A stretch of DNA of 64,000 bases from Ectopseudomonas composti. Lineage in GTDB: Bacteria > Pseudomonadota > Gammaproteobacteria > Pseudomonadales > Pseudomonadaceae. Position 1 is the first letter of the stretch. Every line of letters starts with the position of its first letter. The notes beneath the pieces are model-generated. The model searched no databases. It saw nothing but the letters and a program-made list of their open reading frames with translations, and was not told where the DNA came from. The DNA lies in assembly GCF_900115475.1 (NCBI RefSeq), contig NZ_FOWP01000007.1:1-64000 (forward strand), written 5' to 3'. Shown in pieces: positions 8,302-19,126 of this stretch. Position numbers and translations under genes: made by a program.

Positions 8302-9285
8302 ATGACCACGCCCTTCAAACCCGCCTGGTGGCTCCCCGGCCCGCATCTGCAGACGTTGTGGAATCCTTTCTGCCGCAAACCGCCGCAGCTTGAACGACAG
8401 CGCGAGCGACTGTGGTTGGAAGATGGTGATTTTCTCGATCTCGACTGGTATGGCCCGCACGATGCCCATGCACCGCTGGTGTTGGTGCTGCATGGCCTGA
8501 CAGGTAGTTCCAGCTCACTCTACGTGCTCGGTCTGCAGCAGAAACTGGCCGCACGTGGCTGGGCCAGCGCAGCGCTGAACTGGCGCGGCTGCTCGGGCGA
8601 ACCCAATCTGCTGCCGCGCGGCTATCACTCCGGCGCCAGCGAGGATCTGGCATCGGCTGTCGCCCACCTGCGCACACAAAGGCCGATGGCACCGCTGTAC
8701 GCCGTCGGCTATTCGCTGGGCGGCAACGTGCTGCTCAAGTACCTGGGCGAAAGCGGCGAGCAGAGCCAGCTGCAGGCAGCGGTGGCGGTGTCGGTGCCGT
8801 TCCGTCTGGATCAGTGTGCCGACCGCATCGGCCTGGGTTTCTCGCGGGTGTATCAGGCGCATTTCATGCGCGAGATGGTCGCCTACGTGAGCAACAAGCA
8901 GCGCCTGTTCACCGAACAGGGCCAGAGCGAGCGCCTGTCGGTGCTGGAGCGTTTGGGCCCGCTGGACGGCATGCGCACCTTCTGGGACTTCGACGGCCGG
9001 ATCACCGCGCCGCTGCACGGCTTCGCCGATGCCCACGACAATTACCGCCGGGCGTCCAGCCGTTTCTACCTGGGTGAAGTCCGCACACGCACGCTGATCA
9101 TCCAGGCCGAGGACGATCCTTTCATCTTCCGCCATAGCCTGCCCGAAGCCAGCGAGCTGGCGCCGGGTACCGAGTTCGAACTGCACGCCAAGGGCGGCCA
9201 TGTCGGTTTTGTCGAGGGCAGCCTGCGTCGCCCGATGTATTACCTGGAGCGGCGTATTCCGCAGTGGCTGACGAGCCTCGGATAA
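8302..9285 (+). CDS. YheT-family alpha/beta hydrolase
   Basis: A 327-residue protein of the YheT/ABHD1-3 group of alpha/beta hydrolases. The nucleophile elbow is GYSLGG with Ser138. The LHGLTGSS segment near residue 65 forms the oxyanion-hole region, and the C-terminal Asp and His lie in the AEDDPF and GGHVGF motifs. These proteins are cytosolic esterases or lipases of unclear physiological substrate. The N-terminal WLPGPHLQTLWNPF is typical of the family. It has its own spacing of 63 bases after the small membrane protein, and may still be in the same operon. Confidence 0.9.
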   Translation: MTTPFKPAWWLPGPHLQTLWNPFCRKPPQLERQRERLWLEDGDFLDLDWYGPHDAHAPLVLVLHGLTGSSSSLYVLGLQQKLAARGWASAALNWRGCSGEPNLLPRGYHSGASEDLASAVAHLRTQRPMAPLYAVGYSLGGNVLLKYLGESGEQSQLQAAVAVSVPFRLDQCADRIGLGFSRVYQAHFMREMVAYVSNKQRLFTEQGQSERLSVLERLGPLDGMRTFWDFDGRITAPLHGFADAHDNYRRASSRFYLGEVRTRTLIIQAEDDPFIFRHSLPEASELAPGTEFELHAKGGHVGFVEGSLRRPMYYLERRIPQWLTSLG

Positions 9286-9286
9286 T

Positions 9287-9346
9287 CGCGGCTGAAGCCG
9301 CTCCTACGCGGGCCACAAGAAGCGTAGCCCGGATGAAATCCGGGGC
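9287..9346. repeat. Two REP-like palindromes between yheT and the TetR gene
   Basis: GCGGCTGAAGCCGCTCCTAC (about 9287-9306) is followed by TAGCCCGGATGAAATCCGGG (about 9325-9344). The second belongs to the same family as the paired copy at 59138-59196. They lie between two convergent genes and may double as transcription stops. Confidence 0.6.
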
Positions 9347-9359
9347 AATGCCAGATCAA

Positions 9360-10019
9360 TCACCCCAACACCTGCTCCAGCGGCACATGCAGCCGGCCAT
9401 ACAGCGCCTCGACCGCCTCGCGCGCGGCAGGCGCCAGATAACCTCCCTCCAGCGCCAACACCTGATAGATACCGCGACGCAGCATGTCCTGGCTGAGGTT
9501 GTCCGGGTTGGCCCCGGTGGTGCAGAGAAAGCGCACCCAGGAGGTCATGATGATCCAGCTGTTGAGCGTCAACGCCTCGATCTGCGCCGGGTTCATCAGC
9601 AAGATGCCGGCTTCGACGAATCCCTGGTAGATCGACTGAGCGCCCACCAGGCAGCGCCGGGCGAAGGCACGGTAGCGCTCGGCCAGGTCGGTGTCGGAAT
9701 CCAGCAGGTGCTCCAGGTCGCGATGCAGGAAGCGGTAATGCCACATCGCTGCCAGCAGTGCCTCCAGGTAGAAGGTCTTGTCCTCCACCGTTAGCGCGCG
9801 ACCTTCAGGCAGGCGCAGGAAGCTGTCGACCTGCACTTCGTACTGGGCGAACAGCTCGGCGATGATCACCTGCTTGTTACGGAAGTGGTAATACAGATTG
9901 CCCGGCGACATGCCCAGGTGCGCGGCGATGTGATTGGTGGTGACGTTGCGCTCGCCCTGGCTGTTGAACAGGGCCAGGCTCTCGGCAACGATGCGGTCGC
10001 GGGTCTTGGGTGGCGCCAT
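9360..10019 (-). CDS. TetR-family transcriptional regulator
   Basis: A 219-residue regulator. The N-terminal helix-turn-helix is NHIAAHLGMSPGNLYYHFRN, about residues 29-48, which is a textbook TetR recognition region. The C-terminal ligand domain is family-specific and its effector cannot be read from sequence. The ATG at 10019 (MAPPKTRDRI) starts directly at the DNA-binding domain; an upstream frame extension has no role. It diverges from an aldehyde dehydrogenase gene, and an 18-bp palindrome lies in that gene's promoter, so the simplest reading is that it represses the aldehyde dehydrogenase operon and perhaps itself. The effector may be an aldehyde or a related acid, which is inference. 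Confidence 0.88.
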   Translation of the reverse strand: MAPPKTRDRIVAESLALFNSQGERNVTTNHIAAHLGMSPGNLYYHFRNKQVIIAELFAQYEVQVDSFLRLPEGRALTVEDKTFYLEALLAAMWHYRFLHRDLEHLLDSDTDLAERYRAFARRCLVGAQSIYQGFVEAGILLMNPAQIEALTLNSWIIMTSWVRFLCTTGANPDNLSQDMLRRGIYQVLALEGGYLAPAAREAVEALYGRLHVPLEQVLG

Positions 10020-10154
10020 GACGCAGCTCGATCTCGACTTCAAAAGTGGCAAAGGTACAGGCGAAACAGCCGAAGTGTTACCCCCAGATGCACCGCGCAG
10101 GCCCTGCCAGGCCTTTGGTTAGGGTGCAGCGAGGACGGCGACGCGGCATCCTAT

Positions 10155-10183
10155 TTGACACATTAGAGTAATTGCTCTAAAAA
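10155..10183 (+). promoter_or_regulatory. Promoter with embedded TetR-type operator
   Basis: TTGACA at 10155-10160 is a perfect -35 box. TAAAAA at 10178-10183 is a plausible -10 box after a 17-bp spacer. The palindrome TTAGAGTAATTGCTCTAA occupies 10163-10180, with one mismatched pair, and fills the spacer. A repressor bound here would block polymerase directly. Assignment to the adjacent TetR protein is inference. Confidence 0.7.
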
Positions 10184-10234
10184 TCCAGCACAGTCATTCC
10201 CATGCAGCCCGCTGGAACGTCGAGGAGAAACCCA

Positions 10235-11665
10235 ATGGTCGCCGACATCGCCTACCTGCAGCACAGCCAACAGCAAATCAACCAGCTGGATGGCACCTTC
10301 GCCCTGCAGCGTGCGGCCTTTGCCGCCAACCCGATGCCGTCGGCCGAACAACGCATCCAGTGGCTGAAATCCCTGAGCGAGCTGCTGGCCCAGCAGCAGG
10401 ACGCACTGGTGGCGGCGATCTGCGAAGACTTCAGCAACCGCTCGGCCGACGAAACCCTGCTCGCCGAGCTGATGCCCAGCCTGCATGGCATCCACTACGC
10501 AACCAAACGCATCAAGAAATGGATGAAACCGTCGCGGCGTAGCGTCGGCATGCAGTTCATGCCCGCTTCGGCCAAGGTCATCTATCAACCGCTGGGCGTG
10601 GTCGGCATCATCGTGCCGTGGAACTACCCACTGTTTCTCGCCATCGGCCCGCTGACCGGCGCACTGGCCGCCGGCAACCGGGTGATGATCAAGATGAGCG
10701 AGTCCACCCCGGCGACCTCGCAACTGGTCAAGGACCTGCTGGCGCGCATCTTTCCCGAGGATCTGGTCAGCGTCGCCCTGGGCGAGGCGGAAGTCGGCAT
10801 GGCCTTCTCCAAGCTGCCGTTCGACCACCTGCTGTTCACCGGCGCCACCAGCATCGGCAAGCATGTGATGCGCGCCGCCGCCGAGAACCTGACCCCGGTG
10901 ACCCTGGAGCTGGGCGGCAAGTCACCGGCCATCGTTTCCGCCGATGTGCCACTGGCGGACGCTGCCGAGCGCATCGCCTTCGGCAAGACCCTTAACGCCG
11001 GGCAGACCTGCGTGGCGCCGGACTACGTGCTGGTGCCGCGTGATCGTATCGACGGTTTCGTCAGCGCCTACCGCGAGGTGGTGCAGCGCTTCTACCCAGC
11101 GCTCAAGGACAACCCGGACTACACCGCGATCATCAACGAGCGCCAACTGGCACGCCTCAACGGCTACCTGCAGGACGCCGAGGCCAAGGGCGCGCGCATC
11201 GTCGCGCTCTACCCCGAGGCGCAGGGCCGACGCCTGCCACAGAGCCTGATACTGGACGTCAACGACGACATGAAGTTGATGCAGGACGAGATCTTCGGCC
11301 CTCTGCTGCCGGTGGTGCCTTACGACCGTATCGAAGATGCCTTCGCCTACGTCAACGCGCGGCCACGCCCGCTGGCGCTGTACTACTTCGGCTACGACAA
11401 GCGCGAGCAGCAGCGTGTGCTGCATGAAACCCACTCCGGCGGCGTGTGCCTGAACGACACCCTGCTGCACGTGGCCCAGGACGACATGCCGTTCGGCGGC
11501 GTCGGCCCCTCCGGCATGGGCCATTACCACGGCCATGAAGGCTTCCTGACCTTCAGCAAGGCCAAGGGCGTGTTCATCAAGCAGCGCTTCAACGCCGCGC
11601 GGCTGATCTATCCGCCGTATGGCAAGTCGATCCAGAAGCTGGTCTACAAGTTGTTCGTACGCTGA
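10235..11665 (+). CDS. calB: Coniferyl aldehyde dehydrogenase-like enzyme
   Basis: A 476-residue NAD(P)-dependent aldehyde dehydrogenase of the coniferyl-aldehyde/fatty-aldehyde group. The catalytic cysteine is Cys259 in NAGQTCVAPDYV; the general-base Glu is in LELGGKSPAIV; the cofactor region includes TGATSIGKHVM. The C-terminal basic, hydrophobic tail (about the last 30 residues) is like that of membrane-associated fatty-aldehyde dehydrogenases. I chose ATG 10235 because GAGGAG lies 8-13 bases upstream. It is controlled from the promoter with the TetR palindrome. The true substrate could be an aromatic or a long-chain aldehyde; the name follows the usual database label. Confidence 0.85.
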   Translation: MVADIAYLQHSQQQINQLDGTFALQRAAFAANPMPSAEQRIQWLKSLSELLAQQQDALVAAICEDFSNRSADETLLAELMPSLHGIHYATKRIKKWMKPSRRSVGMQFMPASAKVIYQPLGVVGIIVPWNYPLFLAIGPLTGALAAGNRVMIKMSESTPATSQLVKDLLARIFPEDLVSVALGEAEVGMAFSKLPFDHLLFTGATSIGKHVMRAAAENLTPVTLELGGKSPAIVSADVPLADAAERIAFGKTLNAGQTCVAPDYVLVPRDRIDGFVSAYREVVQRFYPALKDNPDYTAIINERQLARLNGYLQDAEAKGARIVALYPEAQGRRLPQSLILDVNDDMKLMQDEIFGPLLPVVPYDRIEDAFAYVNARPRPLALYYFGYDKREQQRVLHETHSGGVCLNDTLLHVAQDDMPFGGVGPSGMGHYHGHEGFLTFSKAKGVFIKQRFNAARLIYPPYGKSIQKLVYKLFVR

Positions 11666-11710
11666 TCAACGCGGGCAGCGCCCGCCCGCATACGCCTGGT
11701 GATAACAACA

Positions 11711-12256
11711 ATGAACGACACCACTCTCCACGCGCCGCAACTGTCGCGGCGCAGCCTGCTCAAGGTCGGCCTGATGGGCACGGCGCTGCTCGGCACCGCC
11801 GGGCTGACCGCAACGCTTAGCGGCTGCTCGGCCAGCACGCCGGCCAATGGTTACCTGATTCTGCGCAGCAGCGACCTGCCGTTTCTGCGCGCACTGATCC
11901 CGGTGATGCTCGAAGGCGCCGTCAGCGCCGAGCAGATGCCACAGGCCATCAACGGCACCCTCAAGAGTCTCGACACCAGCCTGGCGCACCTGTCGCCGGA
12001 AATGCTCAAGCTCACCGTGCAGCTGTTCGATGTGCTGGCCCTGCCCATCACCCGTGGCCCGCTGACCGGGGTCTGGGGCAGTTGGGACAAGGCCAGCGGC
12101 GATGACGTGCGGCAGTTCCTCAAGCGCTGGCAGAACAGCAGCCTGAGCTTGCTGCGCATGGGCCACGCATCGCTGCTGCAGCTGGTGATGATGGCCTGGT
12201 ACAGCCGCCAGGAAGCCTGGGCGCATTGCGGCTATCCGGGGCCGCCCACCGTCTGA
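11711..12256 (+). CDS. Twin-arginine signal protein, probable small dehydrogenase subunit
   Basis: A 181-residue protein with a Tat signal: SRRSLLKVG at about residues 12-20, then a hydrophobic stretch ending near SGCSA. The cysteine there could also be a lipobox. The mature part is helical, with no cofactor motif that I can see. It lies between the aldehyde dehydrogenase and a GMC oxidoreductase on the same strand. In gluconate-2-dehydrogenase-type enzymes a small Tat-signal subunit carries the FAD subunit across the membrane; that role here is inferred from context and from the lack of a signal on the GMC protein. Confidence 0.7.
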   Translation: MNDTTLHAPQLSRRSLLKVGLMGTALLGTAGLTATLSGCSASTPANGYLILRSSDLPFLRALIPVMLEGAVSAEQMPQAINGTLKSLDTSLAHLSPEMLKLTVQLFDVLALPITRGPLTGVWGSWDKASGDDVRQFLKRWQNSSLSLLRMGHASLLQLVMMAWYSRQEAWAHCGYPGPPTV

Positions 12257-12274
12257 AGACCTGTCGCGGGTCCC

Positions 12275-12336
12275 GTAGGGTGCGCCGTGCGCACCACAAA
12301 GCGGGGTTGAGCCTCGGTGCGCGCGGCGCACCCTAC
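12275..12336. repeat. Paired intergenic palindrome, GTAGGGTGCGCC family
   Basis: The left arm GTAGGGTGCGCCGTGCGCAC and the right arm GGTGCGCGCGGCGCACCCTAC-type sequence are inverted copies separated by about 20 bases. It lies between the Tat-signal gene and the GMC gene. The same family occurs at 352, 23341 and 56082. Confidence 0.7.
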
Positions 12337-12402
12337 TCGCTTCAGCCAAACACCACGCAAGCAAAATCGCCAGCGTCGCTCACAACGACAAGAGAGCCTG
12401 AA

Positions 12403-13995
12403 ATGCCTGTACCCGATCTATTCAAGCAAGGCCTGGCCAAGGGCTGGAAGACATACGACGGCTCACGCCTGGAAAACGACCTGACCCTGGAAGCCGACGT
12501 CGCCATCGTTGGCAGCGGTGCCGGCGGTGGCACCACAGCGGAAATCCTTAGCGCGGCGGGTTACAAGGTACTGCTGATCGAGGAAGGCCCACTGAAGACC
12601 AGCGATGACTTCAAGATGCAGGAGGCCGAGGCCTACCCCAACCTCTATCAGGAAGGCATCGGCCGCATGAGCAAGGATGGCGCCATCACCATCTTGCAGG
12701 GCCGTGCCGTGGGCGGCACCACGCTGATCAACTGGACCAGCAGCTTCCGTACGCCGCCACAAACTCTGGCGCACTGGGCCAAGACCCATGGCGTACAGGG
12801 CCACGACGTGGCGTCCATGGCGCCCTGGTTCGAGAAGATGGAGCAACGTCTGGGCGTCGCCCCTTGGGTGGTGCCGCCAAATGCCAACAACGAGGTGATC
12901 CGCACCGGCTGCGACAAGCTCGGCTATCACTGGGCGGTGATTCCACGCAACGTGCGCGGCTGCTGGAACCTCGGCTACTGCGGCATGGGCTGCCCGACCA
13001 ACGCCAAGCAATCGATGCTGGTGACTACCATCCCTGCGACTCTGAATGCTGGCGGCGAGCTGCTCTACCTGGCCCGCGCCGACAAGCTGGTGATCGAGGG
13101 AGACCAAGTCGTCGGCATCGATTGCCTGGGCATGGACGAGCGCTGCGTAGCGCCCAACGGCAAGCGCATCCGGGTCAAGGCACGGCATTACGTGCTGGCC
13201 GGCGGCGGCATCAACACGCCCGGCATCCTGCTGCGCTCAGAGGTGCCCGACCCGCACAAGCGCGTCGGCCGGCGCACCTACCTGCACCTGGTGAACTTCT
13301 CCGCGGCGCAGTTCGAGCAGGTGATCAACCCCTTCTACGGTGCGCCGCAGTCGCTCTACTCCGATCACTTCCAATGGGACGACGGCACCACCGGGCGGCT
13401 CTCCTACAAACTGGAAGTGCCGCCGCTGCAACCGGCGCTGACCGCCACCCTGCTCGGCGAGTTCGGTCGCGAGAATGCCCTGCGCATGGAGCAGTTGCCG
13501 CACACCAACGTCATGCTCGCCCTGCTGCGCGATGGTTTCCATCCGGACAGCGCCGAAGGCCGTGTGGAACTGCGCGGCGATGGCAGCCCGGTGCTCGACT
13601 ACCAGATGACCGGCTACACCTGGGACGGCGTGCGCCGCGCCTTCCTGACCATGGCCGAAATCCAGTTCGCGGCCGGGGCCAAGGCGGTGTTGCCGACCCA
13701 TGCCGATGCCCGCTTCGTCAGTACCTGGCGCGAAGCCAAGGAAATGATCGAGAACCTCGACCTGGCCCTGTACCGCACTCGCCTGGGCAGCGCTCATGTG
13801 ATGGGTGGCTGCGCCATGGGCGAAGACCCACAGCAGGCGGTGGTCGACAGCCTGGGCCGGTATCATCAGCTCGGCAACCTGTCGATTCACGATGGTTCGC
13901 TGTTCCCCACCAGCATCGGCGCCAACCCGCAGCTGTCGATCTACGGGCTGACCTCGAAACTCGCCACCTTGCTGGCCGAACGCCTGAGGGCCTGA
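12403..13995 (+). CDS. GMC-family FAD-dependent oxidoreductase
   Basis: A 530-residue glucose-methanol-choline oxidoreductase. The FAD-binding beta-alpha-beta motif is VGSGAGGGTTAEILSAAG near residue 31. The GRAVGGTTLINWTSSF signature follows near residue 100. The C-terminal catalytic region contains HVMGGCAMG and ends with DGSLFPTSIGANPQLSIYG. There is no signal peptide, so if it acts in the periplasm it would have to be carried by the Tat-signal protein encoded just upstream. No cytochrome subunit is encoded nearby. ATG 12403 was chosen at MPVPDLFK; the upstream part of the frame is the repeat element. The substrate is probably an alcohol or a polyol, unidentified. Confidence 0.9.
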   Translation: MPVPDLFKQGLAKGWKTYDGSRLENDLTLEADVAIVGSGAGGGTTAEILSAAGYKVLLIEEGPLKTSDDFKMQEAEAYPNLYQEGIGRMSKDGAITILQGRAVGGTTLINWTSSFRTPPQTLAHWAKTHGVQGHDVASMAPWFEKMEQRLGVAPWVVPPNANNEVIRTGCDKLGYHWAVIPRNVRGCWNLGYCGMGCPTNAKQSMLVTTIPATLNAGGELLYLARADKLVIEGDQVVGIDCLGMDERCVAPNGKRIRVKARHYVLAGGGINTPGILLRSEVPDPHKRVGRRTYLHLVNFSAAQFEQVINPFYGAPQSLYSDHFQWDDGTTGRLSYKLEVPPLQPALTATLLGEFGRENALRMEQLPHTNVMLALLRDGFHPDSAEGRVELRGDGSPVLDYQMTGYTWDGVRRAFLTMAEIQFAAGAKAVLPTHADARFVSTWREAKEMIENLDLALYRTRLGSAHVMGGCAMGEDPQQAVVDSLGRYHQLGNLSIHDGSLFPTSIGANPQLSIYGLTSKLATLLAERLRA

Positions 13996-13996
13996 G

Positions 13997-15402
<1,406 letters not shown>

Positions 15403-15510
15403 TCCCCCGGGAGGCCGCTTGCCTCCCATTTCATCCGCGCCCGTTCTGCCCTTCGTCTGAGCAAGGCTGTTAAGCTTCAAGCCTCCTTCAGCCGCCCCTC
15501 GGTAGATCGC

Positions 15511-17193
15511 ATGTTGCGCAAACTCCTGCTATCGACCCTGCTGCTCAGCGCCAGCCTGCTGGCCCAGGCCGCCCCGCAGCAGCCCGCCATTGCCACCGCT
15601 CACCCTGCCGCCAGCGCTGCAGCGCAGCAGATGCTCGATGCCGGCGGCAATGCCTTCGATGCTGCCATCGCCGCCAGCGCCGCCCTGGCAGTGGTCGAGC
15701 CCTATGGTTCGGGCCTGGGTGGTGGTGGTTTCTTCCTGCTACGCAGCGCAGGCGACACGCCGGGCTACGACTTCCTCGATGCCCGTGAACGCGCCCCGCT
15801 GGAGGCTAAGCCGAATCTCTATGTGCGCGATGGCCAGGTACAGCGCGAGCTATCGCTCAATGGCGCACTGGCCGCAGCTATTCCGGGGCTGCCGGCTGCG
15901 CTGGTCGAACTGACCGAACACCACGGCCGCCTGCCACTGAAGACCAGTCTGGCACCGGCAATCCGCCTGGCCAATGAAGGCTTCGCAGTCGATCGCATCT
16001 ACCGTGAACGCGCGACCTGGCGCCTGGCAGCGCTGCGTGACGATGCCGAGAGCGCCAAGCTGTTCCTCGACCAGGGTGAAATCCCCGCCGAAGGCCATCT
16101 GCTGCGCCAACCCGATCTCGCCGCCACCCTGCAGGCGCTGGCCGAGCATGGTCGCGAGGGCTTCTACAGCGGCGCGATGGCCGAGCGCCTGGTCACGGGA
16201 GTGCGCCACGCCGGTGGTATCTGGACGCTGGACGATCTGCGTGAATACCGCATCGCCCGACGCGAACCGCTGCGCTTCGCCCTCGAAGACGGCCGCGAAC
16301 TGATCAGCGCGCCGCCACCCTCGGCCGGTGGCGTGGCACTGGCGCAGAGCCTGGCCATGCTCGAACAGCTGCCATGGCGCGATGCCGAACCGGTACAACG
16401 CGTGCACTATGTGGTCGAGGCGCTGCGCCGCGCTTACCGAGATCGCGGCCTGCTGGGCGACCCGGACTTCATCAAGAACCCCATGGAGCAACTGCTCTCA
16501 CCAGGGCATATCGCGGTACTCGCCGGCAGCATCGAGCCTGAGCAGGCCACGCCCAGCTCCAGCCTGCCACCTGCCGGCACCTGGCATGAAGGCGATCACA
16601 CCACTCACTTCGCCGTACTCGATGCCGAGGGCAATGCGGTCGCTGCCACGCTGTCGATCAACCTGCCGTTCGGCGCCGCATTCACCGTGCCTGGTACCGG
16701 CGTACTGCTCAATGACGAGATGGACGACTTCGCCGCCGACGTGCAGGGCGCCAATGCCTATGGCCTGGCCGGCAGCCAGGCCAACGTGATCGCCGGCGGC
16801 AAACGTCCGCTGTCCTCCATGAGCCCGAGCTTCATCGAAAGCAGCGACGAATTCGCCGCCTTCGGCACCCCTGGCGGCAGCCGCATTCCGAGCATGGTGC
16901 TGCTGTCAATGCTCGAGTACCTGGACGACAAGCCCATCGAGCGCTGGCCGGCAGTGGCGCGCTACCACCACCAGTTCCTGCCCGACGTGATCGAGCATGA
17001 ACCGGACACCTTCAGCGATGAACAGATCGCCGAGCTGCAGCAACGCGGCTATGAACTCAAGCGCCTGGATCGGCAGTACGGCAACCAGCAGGTGCTGTTC
17101 TGGGACAAGGTCAGCGGTGAGGTGAAGGCGGCGAGCGATCCGCGCGGGCTCGGCAGCACAGTCCCAGAAACAAAGAGCGAAAGCGCGGAATGA
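15511..17193 (+). CDS. ggt: Gamma-glutamyltransferase (glutathione hydrolase)
   Basis: A 560-residue periplasmic enzyme that cleaves glutathione and transfers the gamma-glutamyl group. There is a Sec signal peptide (residues 1-20, cleavage after LAQA). The proenzyme cuts itself before the catalytic threonine in the TTHFAVLDAEGN motif; Thr364 by my count becomes the N-terminus of the small subunit. PLSSMSPSF and GTPGGSRIPSMV form the gamma-glutamyl binding and oxyanion regions. The gene converges on the Na/Pi transporter gene with five bases between the stop codons. Confidence 0.95.
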   Translation: MLRKLLLSTLLLSASLLAQAAPQQPAIATAHPAASAAAQQMLDAGGNAFDAAIAASAALAVVEPYGSGLGGGGFFLLRSAGDTPGYDFLDARERAPLEAKPNLYVRDGQVQRELSLNGALAAAIPGLPAALVELTEHHGRLPLKTSLAPAIRLANEGFAVDRIYRERATWRLAALRDDAESAKLFLDQGEIPAEGHLLRQPDLAATLQALAEHGREGFYSGAMAERLVTGVRHAGGIWTLDDLREYRIARREPLRFALEDGRELISAPPPSAGGVALAQSLAMLEQLPWRDAEPVQRVHYVVEALRRAYRDRGLLGDPDFIKNPMEQLLSPGHIAVLAGSIEPEQATPSSSLPPAGTWHEGDHTTHFAVLDAEGNAVAATLSINLPFGAAFTVPGTGVLLNDEMDDFAADVQGANAYGLAGSQANVIAGGKRPLSSMSPSFIESSDEFAAFGTPGGSRIPSMVLLSMLEYLDDKPIERWPAVARYHHQFLPDVIEHEPDTFSDEQIAELQQRGYELKRLDRQYGNQQVLFWDKVSGEVKAASDPRGLGSTVPETKSESAE

Positions 17194-17198
17194 TCGAA

Positions 17199-19034
17199 TC
17201 AGGAGAACCTGATCAGGCTCTCCTGTTCGTCACCGAACTTGCGCAGTTCACGGAACAAGGCCTGCTCGCTGCCCAGCATCAGCACGTTGCGCAGGCTCTG
17301 GAAGATGCGGCTGACATAACCCAGGTCATTCATCAGTGAGCTGGTCTGCAGGCCATCGAGATGGCCGTAACGCACCTCGGCGAACAGCCGTTGGCGGAAC
17401 TGCGCATCGAAGCTCGCCGCCTGCTCGTCGAGCCAGCGCAGGCGCGATTGCCACATCTCGTCCGGCATGTCAGAGCGCGCCAACTCGCGGACCTCATGCA
17501 AGGTGGCGAGCAGATGACGGCGTAGTTCCACATAAGCCTCACGCACCGCCGACGGTGGCGCATCGAGGTAATGGCCGAGGTTCTTCTGCAGGTGCTTGGC
17601 ATCCTTGACCGCATCCACCAGTTGCAGCGCCGCCAACTGGCAGCTGATCCAGAACTGCTGATGCGCTTCGTCCATGGGCAGCTCCATACGCCCCATGAAA
17701 CTCAGCAGGTCGCCATACACGCCCTTGATGTGAAACTGATACAGGTGCTCGGCATCGAAGCCGCCTTGAGCAGGTTTGGCCTGTAGCAGCTGCTCGTCCA
17801 CCCGAGCGCGTGCCAACTGATCCACCGGCAGATAGAGCGCATGGCAGATCACCTCCAGGCTCAAGCGGCCCAGGTGTCCCAGCTCCTGCACCACCGCGCC
17901 GGACGCCGCATCGACCGAATCCAGGGCACGCTCGTTCAGATAACGGGCACGGGTACGCTCGGGCTCGGCCACCCGCTCGGACGCCAGCTCGGTAATCAAT
18001 ACCTGCGGCTCGACTCGCTCCGGCAGCCAACGAATCAGGTACTGCGCCAGGCGCCCCTGCAGCGGCCAGAACAGCGCCACACCCATGGCATTGAACAGGG
18101 TGTGGAACATCGCCAGCTGAATCAGGCTGTTCTCGCCAAGGCCCAACGGCTCGGCCAAGACATGCACCAGCCAGGTCAGCGGACCGAGCAGACAGAACGC
18201 GATAACACCGGTGGTGATGTTGAACAGCACATGTGCCAGCGCCAGACGCTGGCCGTTACGGTTACCGCCGAGCGAGCCGACGAAAGCGGTGGTCACGCTG
18301 CTGCCGATATTCGAGCCAATGGCGATGGCCAGGCTTTGCCCCAGCTCCAGCTGACCACTGGCCAATGCCGCCAAGGTCAGCATCAGCGTGGCGTGGCTCG
18401 ATTGCAGCACCACGGTAATAGCCATGCCGATGGCGGTGAACAGCAGCGCCCCGCGCAGTCCGCCTTCCTGCAGGCCGGTCATGTCCAGACCATCGCCGAA
18501 ACTGGCGAAGCCTTCCTTGATCTGGTCGATGCCGAGAAAGATGAAAGCGATACCCAGCACGATGCGCCCGGCCGCCTTGCTCCTGGGCCCGAAGAAGCCG
18601 GCCAGCACGCCGAACACCAGCAGCGGCAGGGCCAGTGGACTGAGGCTGAGATTCTGCCCGGCCAGCGCCAGCAACCAGATGCCACTGGTGGCGCCCAGGT
18701 TGGCACCAAACAGAATGGCGATGCCGCCGGCCAACTGGATCAACCCGGTGCTGATGAAGGCGATGGTCAGCAGCGACACCAGGGTGCTGGACTGCAGCAA
18801 CAAGGTGCCGCCGACGCCGAACAACAGGCTCTTGAAGGGCGTGGACGTGCTGCGCCCGAGTATCTGCTCCAGCTTGCTGCCCGCCAGCTGACGCAGACCC
18901 TCTTCCAGGCACTGCATGCCGAACAGGAAGATCGCCAGGCCGGCGCACAGTTGCAGCCAGCCCTGGCTGAACCAGAACGAGGCGATCAGCCCCGACACCA
19001 CCAGCAACAACATCACCCAGCGCAGGTACTTCAT
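17199..19034 (-). CDS. Na/Pi cotransporter family protein with PhoU-like C-terminus
   Basis: A protein of about 611 residues. The N-terminal ~320 residues hold the paired Na/Pi repeats (GANLGATSGIWLLA near residue 105 and GSNIGSSVTTAFVGSLGG near residue 240) within about eight to nine membrane helices. The C-terminal ~230 residues are a soluble, helical PhoU-like domain. Such proteins take up inorganic phosphate with sodium. Three candidate starts lie together (GTG, GTG, ATG at 19040, 19037 and 19034). AAGGAAG lies 5 bases upstream of the first; I give the ATG but a GTG is equally possible. Confidence 0.9.
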   Translation of the reverse strand: MKYLRWVMLLLVVSGLIASFWFSQGWLQLCAGLAIFLFGMQCLEEGLRQLAGSKLEQILGRSTSTPFKSLLFGVGGTLLLQSSTLVSLLTIAFISTGLIQLAGGIAILFGANLGATSGIWLLALAGQNLSLSPLALPLLVFGVLAGFFGPRSKAAGRIVLGIAFIFLGIDQIKEGFASFGDGLDMTGLQEGGLRGALLFTAIGMAITVVLQSSHATLMLTLAALASGQLELGQSLAIAIGSNIGSSVTTAFVGSLGGNRNGQRLALAHVLFNITTGVIAFCLLGPLTWLVHVLAEPLGLGENSLIQLAMFHTLFNAMGVALFWPLQGRLAQYLIRWLPERVEPQVLITELASERVAEPERTRARYLNERALDSVDAASGAVVQELGHLGRLSLEVICHALYLPVDQLARARVDEQLLQAKPAQGGFDAEHLYQFHIKGVYGDLLSFMGRMELPMDEAHQQFWISCQLAALQLVDAVKDAKHLQKNLGHYLDAPPSAVREAYVELRRHLLATLHEVRELARSDMPDEMWQSRLRWLDEQAASFDAQFRQRLFAEVRYGHLDGLQTSSLMNDLGYVSRIFQSLRNVLMLGSEQALFRELRKFGDEQESLIRFS

Positions 19035-19073
19035 CACCACCGTTTCTTCCTTTTCTCGGCGTTCAAACGCAAA

Positions 19074-19107
19074 CGGCCTCTCGCCTCCGCGAGGAGACGA
19101 GAGGCCG
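19074..19107 (-). terminator. Terminator of the 112-residue hypothetical gene
   Basis: CGGCCTCTCG (19074-19083) pairs with CGAGAGGCCG (19098-19107), with an inner CTCC/GGAG stem. On the minus strand it is followed by a short T-run. It lies 20 bases beyond the stop at 19127. Confidence 0.75.
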
Positions 19108-19126
19108 CATCAAGCGGTGTAGCGGA

